NCBI GenBank assembly: GCA_024663395.1
Contig: JANFAH010000024.1
Location: 496,001-560,000, forward strand
Direction of reading: 5' to 3'
From: Pisolithus tinctorius
Lineage: Eukaryota > Basidiomycota > Agaricomycetes > Boletales > Pisolithaceae
DNA: 64,000 nucleotides
The translations under genes were made by a program, and so were the position numbers. This document shows, piece after piece, positions 56,552-64,000 of this stretch (the stretch's first letter is position 1; the number at the start of each line of letters is the position of its first letter). The notes under the pieces are model-generated. The model had not been told where the DNA came from. It ran no database searches and saw only the letters and a program-made list of their open reading frames with translations.

Positions 56552-57817
56552 AATGGTCAGTCTCTCAGAACAACTCCATCGCCCTGCCCAACCTGCTGCA
56601 ATACTCGCCCCAAGCCCTCTTCATGCGTTCCCTGCCACCGCTCCTCATGCACTATTCCTCGACGACCTCCCAAACAGTCTGCATACGGCTGCCCCTCGAG
56701 CCAATACCCGCTGACAGAGCCAAAACCTGGGCACCACACACGTTGCGATAAGCCTCCTACTCCTAACGCCCCTAACAAAAAACATCCTCACCAAACTTGA
56801 CCATCCTCTTGGCGCAAAGGGCGAGGAGAATGGAGTAATGTCGCCGAAAGGGACCTAGAACCTATTAAGCATTTGATCGTGGAAGTCGTTAGCGATTTAC
56901 AAAACTTATCATTCAGGAACTGTCCCCCACCTGCTCATACCAGACCACACTTCATGTCCACCGCACACAAAGTAAAGAACATTGAGCGACAAAGTACTGA
57001 CCTCTTCCTGGTCCGCAACCCTGACAAAGAAGGACGGGGAAATGAGCACATGGTGATTCACAGGGAACAGGTTAAGACGTACTTTGAGTACGACTGCTCA
57101 CTTCGATGCAAACATGAGGTCGCCCTAGACACCCCCGTGGGTTATCATTCGTTCAGGGAAGCGCATAACCGCGAAGCGAAATCTAAGGCGAGGTTTGCTT
57201 ACTATGAAGTTGACGACAGCAGGAACATAGTTGTGGTGGCTGAGGGACCATCCCCAACCAGACAGGAAGTGCTGGGGAACGACGCGGACCTACGCAGCCA
57301 AGAGGAGGTCACGGGTGGACAGACGCTTAGTAGTGGTCAGATGGACACCATCAATGCCCTCCTGTGGGATACCGCCGAGCGAGTAAAGAAGCAACAGCAG
57401 AGGGCTCACCAGGGTTATATCGACTGCCGAGAATGACAAGATAGCCAAAGGCGAGAGACGGAACCTTACGGTAATTCCCTTCCCCGCAAAACTCATCTCC
57501 CTCGCATCTCCCGATCCTCGAGGCCTAACCGGAGGTCAGGCAAGTCAAACGCCAACGCCGACCATCACGTCTGTAAATCCTATGCACCTGAACAGCTGGT
57601 CGCTGGTCCCAGTACTTTCGACGTTGACCACGCCATGGCTGGGGATGAGGGTTTCGAGGAAGATGTGGACGCTTTAGGGGAGGATGATGACGAGGCTATC
57701 CCAGAACATGAGGATGGAGCCACCGTGGGAAAGCACCCAGGAAAGTCTGCGTGAGCAGGGCGCCACCACATGTACAAACTGGAGAGGGTACTGTGTACCC
57801 TGGAGGGGGGAATGTAG
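56552..57817 (+). pseudogene. E1 C-terminal extension of about 420 residues beyond the chromodomain
   Basis: The gag-pol frame does not end after the chromodomain. A Cys-rich part follows (CPTCCNTRPKPSSCVPCH, about 56582-56635), then ERDLEPIKHLIVEVVSDLQN, NPDKEGRGNEHMVIHREQVK, YHSFREAHNREAKSKARFAY, and an acidic end (FEEDVDALGEDDDEAI). The stop TAG is in the 3' LTR. Interruptions are TGA only (56798, 57434, 57752). I know no family for it. A purine tract overlaps its last codons. Confidence 0.65.
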
Positions 57818-58101
57818 GGTTTCGGACCGACGGTTGACAGTATGTTCCCAAGAGATGTTCGTTCACTTGACAGATCCAATTTGTTTCTCATTTATCCTTT
57901 TGATTTACTTATCCCGTTCATCTGCATTGATGTTTCGTGCCTGTTAGCTACAGTATAAAGAGACTCGTACTACGTAGAGATAAAGGGACTTCCTTCCCTA
58001 CATCAATACAGACCACAACATCTGGATAATCGTGTAGCGTGTCTAAAGGAAAGTCTCTTGTGTCTACGTCGCAAGTGTTACTACTTCGCCTCGGAGTCAC
58101 A
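57813..58101 (+). repeat. 3' LTR of E1
   Basis: 289 bp, TGTAGGG to GAGTCACA, preceded by GGAGGGGGGAA. It keeps CpG at five of the seven positions where the two LTRs differ; the 5' LTR keeps it at the other two. Confidence 0.95.
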
Positions 58102-58106
58102 ATCAC

Positions 58107-58636
58107 CCACTTGCTCACTTTCACCCACAGCCGCACCCTCTCGAAGTGTGTTTGACACACCATCGTGCATACCTGCTCAAACGAGCATCGTGTATCCTCA
58201 GTCCCTACCTGCTATCCAGCTCGAGCCAGTAGTACCCAACCCGCCAGCCATTCAGTCTCGTCACTCGTCAGCTGAGTGCTCTCGTAGCTCACCGCATGCA
58301 CAGCCACAGTCAAGGTGGCCACGTGGCCGAGGCCAATCGCCCTCACCTCGTCGTTCACATTTGCGCTCACAGACTCGAACAGGTTTGTACATGTGTTTGA
58401 ATGATGAATTTGTACCGGTCCAGTCATATGCCCACAGCTTGAAGTGTTATCACACTCAAAGGTGCTCATATTCATATTCGACCAATAGCTCACTCCCTTC
58501 TTCCTCATCGTCGTCATCATCCTTGCACTCGCGCTCTCATTCACGTTCGAGGAAGGTGTATTCATACATCCGTTCCAAACTGAAGCAGTCGTGCAGCCAC
58601 AGTCGCATGCCCCAGTGCCCTCGAAGAGCGTGTTAA
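58107..58636 (+). pseudogene. Continuation of the older element or gene behind E1
   Basis: Sequence downstream of the E1 target, with frames rich in Ser/Pro/Arg (QSRWPRGRGQSPSPRRSHL, SSLHSRSHSRSRKV). It joins 48769 when E1 and one ATCAC are removed. I cannot assign it to a pol domain. CpG is fairly high compared with neighbours. Confidence 0.35.
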
Positions 58637-58829
58637 CGCTGCGTGTCGCACGAATTCTGTTATGTTGTTTTTTACTTCTTTTGCTTATGGATCTTACAGT
58701 ACAACCATTTCGGAAATTCTTGTCCGAGTGGCACAAATGCACATTAAAAAATCAAAAAATCAAAAAAATCAGAAAAACCAACAACACACTGTGGAATGCA
58801 ATTTTCACCTTGGTATATTGCAAAATCAG

Positions 58830-58960
58830 TGCCAGCATGAAGGAAAGAGTGTCAGAACTGCTTGAGGAAGGCTACTAAGGGGATGGAAGAAGTCGCAGAT
58901 GTGCTAGGTGTGTCAGCCTGCAGCATCAACTGTTGGGCTGCAAAGTTCAAACTATGAGCA
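58830..58960 (+). pseudogene. Helix-turn-helix fragment, transposase-like
   Basis: Reads MEEVADVLGVSACSINCWAA in one frame, preceded by SELLEEGY in another. Such an N-terminal HTH opens Tc1/mariner-type transposases of fungi. The fragment ends close to the family A LTR at 59007. Too short for more. Confidence 0.4.
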
Positions 58961-59006
58961 GCCAGATCATGTCAAATGGCTGTCCATCTGATTGAGCATG
59001 TATCAA

Positions 59007-59720
59007 TGTCAAGTCCGGGCCTACTCCGACCAACTCCGACGCTATATAAGGTCTAGAGAGGGGTTCGGAAGCAAGTCCGACACAGAAGAACAGAACTCCG
59101 ACTAGTGGAGTGTCGGCAGGAATGAAGACCGCCGAGACAAAGGCAGAGCGGAGTGAGGGCATCGGGTTTAGCTCGTGCGCTACCCCCTTGCATGATCTCA
59201 GCCCTCATATTTCAGAGGGAGAGTACAGATGGAGAGTCGGAGATAACTCCGACAGGCAGAAGACGGAATCAGAGGGAGTAGGAACTAAATTGATATTTGT
59301 ACTGAAGAACAGTGGAGTACAGTACATGCTTTTATACTGCTACGGAGGTACAGTAACCAGAATCGGAACTGACATACGGAGACTCATAAATTTTCAAGTA
59401 AAACTTCCTGGACGACAAATGAAGGGTAGATGGAGGACATACGAACGGGTAACACAGAACATCTAGAAAAGGAAATAGTCCAGATGCTGGACCATGCAGT
59501 GAGCGTGCTGCGGAGTACCTGACTGCGAAGGTAGTCACATGACCCCTCAGAGAACGGACCGCTCAGTCCGGTAGGAGAGTAACACAAGTCTGACAACAGT
59601 CGGAGCGGAGATGGTTCGTAGACGATAGAAGGTGGGCAGAGTTGGTGCAGAGTGAACGAATGACCGGCGGAAAAGGTTGCGGAGTGAGTAAAGACCTATG
59701 ACGAACGCACGGTTATGACA
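59007..59720 (-). repeat. 3' LTR of family A copy C
   Basis: 714 bp, TGTCAAGTCC to GGTTATGACA in + orientation, the same length as the solo LTR at 16401. TATA complement CTTTTATAC lies near 59332. Confidence 0.92.
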
Positions 59721-59914
59721 GTGCCCCCCCCCCTAGGGCCTGAACCCCTGAAGGCCGTATGTACGGAACGAGATCAACACGAGTTGATCATTTGAAATTA
59801 CTTTGATGCCTCGAGGATAATGGCTTTAGCCACGGCGGAGCTCCGTCGGAGTTCGAAGTACCGCTTAAAAACACGTGTTAGGGTACTGAACCTTCATCCT
59901 TTCCTCCCATCATC

Positions 59915-61161
59915 ATGCCTTCCCAGCGACAGAGCAACACCCCCCAGCCAACCCCCGGCCATGTCCGCGACTACTCTCAAGTCGCGGATGAAGAACTGGT
60001 CGTCCTCACTGACGACTCCACCGACACCGAGCGGGAGAAGTCCGCAGAGAAGGTGCGCCGACGAGAGGAGACCGAGCGGAGAGAGGGAGAACGTGAAGCA
60101 GAGCGCAAGGCCAAGCGTGAGGAGGCCAAGAGGCGGAAGGCGGAGGAGGAGAGGTTGGAGGCGGAGCGGAGGAAGAGAGCGGAGGAGGAAGAGGAGGCTC
60201 GAAGGAAGAAGGCGGCAGAGGAGGAGGCAGAGAGGCAGAGGCAGAGGGCCTCTGTGGAGAGGGCCCAGGCCAGGCGAGACGAGGCCGCACAGAGGTGAGT
60301 GGCGGAGTACCGTGAGTCAGGCGGAGCTGACTCAATTTTTATTTTTATTTTGTTTTGACCTCACTCTACCTCAGGTTAACCGGCGCGGTGTACGACGTCA
60401 ACACCGCCCAGAAGGTCCCTGGGGCCTCTGTGGTGGTCACCACGACCAGAAGGGCCCCCTGCACTCGCTGTATAGCGAGTCTGACAGCGGGGCAGTGCGA
60501 GCCGGGACAAGGCAAAACCAGGGCCTGCGTGCCCTGTCACAACAAGAAGAAGACCTGCAGTTGGATGCGGGAAGAGGCGGCGGCGGGGCCCTTGCGGAAG
60601 AGAGCAGGGACGGGGAGCTCTCGAGGAGAGAAGAAGAAGAGGACGCGAGGGAAGGGAAAGGAGAAAGCGACAGAGACGGAGGAAGCGGATGACGAGCGGG
60701 AGGTAGGTGGAGAAGACGAGCCAGCGACCCCACTCGAGGGTCCCTCTGGTGCGAAAGTCCACACGTGGTGGGCGGAGTGGGAGCGGGAGCGGCAACTGCA
60801 GGCCATGGAGAGGCAGGCCGAAGCGCACGAGACCGCTGCACTGGCCTTCGAGAGGATGGCAGAGGCAGCGGAGCGGATGGCAGTGGCTGCAGAGCGGACA
60901 GCCGACGAGTGGGCGCTGTACCACGCATGGGCGGAGTGGGCGGAGATGAGGAGGAGGGAGGATGCACGAGAGGCCAGGATGGCCGAGCTCGAGCGCACAG
61001 GCGGAGGATGGAAGAGGCCTCAGTCGGAGGCAGCGGAAGACAAGAACGAAGAAGCGGACGAAGGTGCGGAGGGGGATAATGAGGAAGAGGAAGAAGTTGG
61101 AGGAGAGAAGGGAGGCGGAGAAGAACAGGAGGGTGGCGGAGAACAAGCGATGGAAGAGTAG
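59915..61161 (+). CDS. Antisense two-exon gene of family A: coiled coil plus six-Cys cluster
   Basis: Exon 1 (59915-60294) starts MPSQRQSNTPQPTPG and is a long Glu/Arg/Ala coiled coil. Intron 60295-60374 is 80 bp, GTGAGT to CTCAG. Exon 2 (60375-61161) continues in frame with LTGAVYDVNTAQKVPGASVV. A Cys cluster follows with spacing C-x2-C-x8-C-x9-C-x2-C-x6-C (CTRC, QC, ACVPC, TC), close to a fungal Zn2Cys6 zinc cluster but with a longer second gap. Then come basic KKKRTRGKGKEK, WWAEWERERQLQAMERQ coiled coil and a Glu-rich acidic end, 388 residues in all. It faces pol across a T tract (61186-61209). A DNA-binding or regulatory role is inference. Complete and stop-free here; decayed in copies A and B. 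Confidence 0.75.
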
Positions 61162-61177
61162 AGTTGTTTTGTTTTTC

Positions 61178-61209
<32 letters not shown>

Positions 61210-61370
61210 GTCTTTAGTTTGTATATTTTTTGTACTACTATGAAATAGACTTGTGATTTTGTTCGCGACTCTGAGAAGTGAAATAAACAAGCGGAGAGAA
61301 TGCTAAAGTACTTAAGGTAGTTTGGTGAGGGGCAGAGTTGGCCAGCGGAGGAAGGTTATGTGGGCGGAGT

Positions 61371-62057
61371 TTATGGCGGAGGTTGGTATGGGCCAGGTTT
61401 GTGTGGATAGCGTTCATGGAAAGCAGAAACTATGTCGGAAGCGTGATCTAGCTCAGTTGCAAGCAACCAAGAGGTTTCTTCGTCGGTGTTCTCGTAACCA
61501 GCCCAGCGGACTAGATACAAGAGTTGACAATGGCGGCGACGGCAGTCCACCTTAGAGTCGAGTATCTCTGATACTTCGTACTCAAGGTCACCATCGACAT
61601 CTACTGGCAGAGGCGGAGGTTGTTGTCGGTTTGGGAAAGGGTTAGCCGCTGCGGCTTCCAGTTGTGAGACATGGAAGACTGGATGTACCGAGTGCATAGA
61701 GTCAGGGAGCTTAAGGGTGACAGAATGCGTACCTGGCCTGGCCAGGATGGTGAACGGACCTAAGTACTTTTCGGAGAGTTTTTCCGAAGGACGAGTGGAG
61801 CGGAAGTACTTGGCTTTGACGTAGGCCTGTTCTCCGACCTTGAACTCAGGCGGAGGTATGCGTTTAGCATCTGCTGGACCCTGGTAGCGCTGTTGAGCGG
61901 CGGACATTTTGGAGCGGAGGAAGTCATGGAGGGCGGAGAGCTCGACGACATAGTCATGAGCCCTTGGAGAAGTAAAGTCTTGGTCAGGGACCACAGACAG
62001 GTTTGGATGGTATCCCTTGTTAGCAAAGAAGGGAGAGACTCCAGTAGTCGCACTTGG
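61371..62057 (-). pseudogene. Pol C-terminus of family A copy C: integrase tail and chromodomain
   Basis: A stop-free frame from the cut at 62057: SATTGVSPFFANKGYHPNL, SPRAHDYVVELSALHDFLR, YVKAKYFRSTRPSEKLSEKY, LARPGTHSVTLKLPD and NRQQPPPLPVDVDGDLEYEV. The chromodomain has LYLVRWAGYENTDEETSWLL, with TAA at 61373-61371. It keeps Arg and Asp where copy A has Cys, stop or Asn. The upstream RT and integrase core are missing, so it cannot work alone. Confidence 0.85.
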
Positions 62058-62749
62058 CACTGGAAGCATTTCTCAATTTCTTTGCTAAAAACATTTTAAA
62101 AAAAGATTGAAAAATGAGACTCTTTAATTTGGGATGTTTTTGTGAGAAATATTGTAAAAATATTTTGGATTTGTATTGTCTATCATGCCTTACAAAATGC
62201 CACTAGAAAATTTTAAAGCTTTGCATATAAAAAAATTATGGATGTTCAGCAGAATGATTTTGAACACAATATGTGTGATACATTGTAAATAATTTTCCAA
62301 TATATGTCACTTTTTTTTAGAATTAACAATTGGCTTTTTTGTGAGCAGAAAGTTTACAAAGTAGGCAGTATTTATTTAGTCTAAGTACTGTATTGCAATG
62401 ATGAATTGTGTGCTGAAGCTCATATGAAAAACATTCTGCTTTTTTTATGCTCAAACATGTAATATACAGTGAAATATTTTTCAACAAAAAATCAAATCAG
62501 AAATAAAGTCTTTCCACATTAAAATCATAGGTCAAAACATCAAAAATTATTTCTAGATGAAATATTGAGTATATTATTACACATGCCAAGAGCAATTGAT
62601 ACAGTATAATTTGAGAGGCACAAGGGAGTCTTTGAACACAGGTCATTCAATGCACACAGAATGTAGTATTAAGTAGTGGACTACTGTATAGTTGTAGATC
62701 TTGTGACTGCCATTGCTTTCAAGTGCATTGCCACTTTGAGCCAAGCTGA

Positions 62750-63030
62750 TCATACTACCATCTGAGTTGCCAGATACTTAGATGATAACAAGTGGCCAAT
62801 TTTGAAATGGGGGTGCATGGATATAGTGGCCTGTGGGTGGCAATGGAACTAATTTTGCAGTGTTTGTAATTACAATTGTGGCTCCCCCTCATCCTCATCC
62901 TGCTGCTCCTGCCAGTGGTTGTCCCATCCATGGTCTGAGCCTCCCTATACCAAGTGCACATGCCTCCCCTACAGCTCTTCTTTAAATACAGCTTTGTACC
63001 AATTTAAGTGCCTTGAGGTCAAAACCTAAC
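62750..63030. other. No gene recognised
   Basis: Short frames only, mixed composition. Confidence 0.4.
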
Positions 63031-63034
63031 AGTC

Positions 63035-63165
63035 AGGACCACTCACTCTGACAAACTCTGACACTCCCAGAGGGCTAGAACCAAAGTGCAGAGGAAGTTT
63101 GACAAAGCAGAGAGGCAGAAGTGGAGTGAAGGCATTGGGTTCAGCTTGTGTGCTGCCCCCTTGTA
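63035..63165 (-). repeat. Diverged family A LTR fragment
   Basis: Words such as GGAGTGAAGGCATTGGGTTC, AGCTTGTGTGCTGCCCCCTT follow the LTR stretch that in the solo LTR reads GGAGTGAGGGCGTCGGGTTT, AGCTCGTGCGCTACCCCCTT. Differences are mostly CpG losses. Confidence 0.55.
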
Positions 63166-63659
63166 TGTTACTCAATGGAGGTCAACAGCTGTCAGTTGGG
63201 TGCTCTTAGATGAATATGGAAACTTTGAATAGTGCAACAAAAAGGAATATGTACATACTAGTAGCCTCAGGGAATCCACATGCCCCATCAGTGGATTGGA
63301 TGTCAGTGGTTGCACATCACTAGCTATTGAGCCATTCTGAGGACACAATAAAGCACAATTAGACAACACCATCAGTGGTAGGCAACTACAGTATGAAAGT
63401 CACTCACCTTGGTTCCTTCTGATATGTAATCAACCATGTGTTCCAGGGATCAATGTTGATGTGGTACAAATCATGAGTGGTATGTGACAATGCAAGGTCA
63501 CATTGGCATGTGTCAATCATGATTTGTCTGAAACCAGCCTTTCAGGAGCTTTTTTCTTGGTTTCTTTCTGATTATAGTACACCTGTTTTATTAATTGTTT
63601 GTGTAATGGATGACTGCATGGCTAATCATAGCTGTCAACACTGGGGAACTCCTAAATGA

Positions 63660-64000
63660 TATGCATGAAACTTACTTGACTTTCTTGTCAAGGAACTGCT
63701 CAGCAGTCTCATGCATCTTTGTAAGTACCATGGATGACAGTTCCTCAGCACTCTGGAGAGAACATGAGTTGTCTTACTGATCAAAACATTTGCCATGACA
63801 TATGAATTGTTGGCTCTTGCTACCAATGTCAACCTCAACAGCTGGTCAAGCATCTGACTTCTCAGCAATTTTGAATGTTCTGTAGACAATATAAGATGCT
63901 GTCCTGTTTGACAGTTGTTGCATGTACTAACCAGTGCTTCAAGTCCTCCTGGACATCCACACCCTTGAACTTGCAGCCAATCAAGCCCTTAAATGTGAAG
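63660..64000 (-). pseudogene. Hsp70-family chaperone gene fragment
   Basis: Hsp70 proteins are ATP-driven protein-folding chaperones. From the right edge on the minus strand: FKGLIGCKFKGVDVQEDLKHW (compare the family's RLIGRKF...VQ..MKHW; Arg is Cys here), then FKIAEKSDA, an in-frame TGA, PAVEVDIGSKSQQF, and after a probable intron AEELSSMVLTKMHETAEQFL with DKKVK. This is part of the ATPase domain. It stops where the family would continue with the AVVTVPAYF region. The piece may extend beyond 64000. Decay of CpG marks it as non-functional. Confidence 0.72.

Larger units (their letters stand above)
49169..57817 (+). pseudogene. E1 gag-pol polyprotein frame with 19 in-frame TGA and no other stop
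   Basis: One reading frame runs from ATG at 49169 for 2,882 codons to TAG at 57815-57817, three bases into the 3' LTR. No frameshift occurs. In-frame TGA lie at 49214, 49361, 49643, 49709, 50162, 50564, 50615, 52481, 53114, 53159, 53273, 54650, 55220, 56093, 56231, 56549, 56798, 57434 and 57752. No TAA or TAG is present. Each fits a former CGA Arg codon. Gag and pol are therefore in one frame, without programmed frameshift. Domain segments are listed separately. Confidence 0.85.
48770..58101 (+). mobile_element. Complete Ty3/Gypsy element E1, 9.3 kb
   Basis: Identical-length LTRs of 289 bp (48770-49058 and 57813-58101) bound one continuous gag-pol frame. A 5-bp target duplication ATCAC flanks it (48765-48769 and 58102-58106). 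A purine tract GGAGGGGGGAA precedes the 3' LTR. The order protease, RT, RNase H, integrase, chromodomain is that of Gypsy. It is the only complete LTR element in the window. Confidence 0.95.
59007..62057 (-). mobile_element. Gypsy family A, copy C (3' part, CpG-rich)
   Basis: In + coordinates: 3' LTR (59007-59720), C-rich tract complementary to the polypurine tract (about 59722-59733), the antisense gene (59915-61161), and the pol C-terminus (62057-61371). It is cut at 62057/62058 by a CACTA-like end. CpG is abundant and both genes are stop-free, so this is the youngest copy and shows the family's undecayed sequence. Confidence 0.88.
62058..64000. mobile_element. CACTA-like element, one end only, runs out of the window
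   Basis: CACTGGAAGCATTTCTCAAT at 62058 matches the termini of the elements at 18644 and 44785 and interrupts family A pol right after TTGG (TGG would be the duplication). The first 700 bp are AT-rich with AACATG-like motifs, as in the 8-kb element. No matching right end is found before 64000, so its extent is inferred. Confidence 0.5.

Noticed and set aside
49169..57817. Recoding of UGA as a sense codon in E1
   Set aside because: Unneeded: CGA remains common in the frame, the LTR pair shows CpG decay directly, and family A shows Arg in the young copy at sites that are TGA in old ones.
61186..61209. T tract as a pol III or bacterial terminator
   Set aside because: It lies between two convergent pol II-type genes of a retrotransposon and is present as an A tract in copy A; no pol III promoter or hairpin accompanies it.
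60376..61290. Long minus-strand frame of about 300 codons opposite exon 2 of the antisense gene
   Set aside because: It is a shadow of the high-GC, Glu-rich plus-strand exon. The plus strand has a start, a matching intron and three homologous copies; the minus frame has Leu/Pro/Ser-rich nonsense and no relatives.

Overview
The window is a fragment of a filamentous basidiomycete genome, most likely a mushroom-forming fungus (Agaricomycetes). The evidence is short GT-AG introns of about 50-80 bp, Ty3/Gypsy elements with C-terminal chromodomains, a PIF/Harbinger transposase, and gene fragments of fungal type. No species is claimed. Almost the whole 64 kb is repeats nested in repeats, and no intact conventional host gene was found. 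Most older sequence is CpG-poor, and most stops in the decayed reading frames look like CGA to TGA changes.

Layout, left half. 1-1700 is the 3' end of one Gypsy element with its LTR. 1701-8989 is a second Gypsy family (family A, copy A, + strand): gag, a probable -1 frameshift site, pol with chromodomain, an extra gene antisense to pol, and the 3' LTR. 8990-13385 is family A copy B on the opposite strand, tail-to-tail with copy A. 13785-18519 is a Harbinger element with two convergent genes and a family A solo LTR inserted at 16401-17114. 18520-29332 is a nest: an inverted-repeat element carrying a Sub2-type helicase fragment was entered by an 8-kb CACTA-like element (18644-26670). That holds a mariner-like element (19765-25658), which holds a 4.8-kb foldback palindrome (19955-24787).

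Layout, right half. 28692-35800 contains two solo LTRs of another family (one with a palindromic mariner-type element inside), another foldback arm, a tRNA-like sequence and a 64-bp minisatellite. 36900-46940 holds remnants of multi-exon genes of unknown function, including a tandem exon-intron array and a 338-bp CACTA-like MITE inserted in an exon. 47359-58640 is an older LTR element split by a complete Gypsy element (E1, 48770-58101). 59007-62057 is family A copy C, CpG-rich and with an intact antisense gene. It is cut by a third CACTA-like end at 62058, and an Hsp70 fragment lies at the right edge.

The parts connect through mutation and nesting. Target-site duplications give the order of insertion. 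The LTRs of E1 and the three family A copies show a decay that acts almost only on CpG sites, as expected for cytosine methylation and deamination or a basidiomycete RIP-like process. All coordinates and homologies come from reading the sequence by eye; no database search was run.
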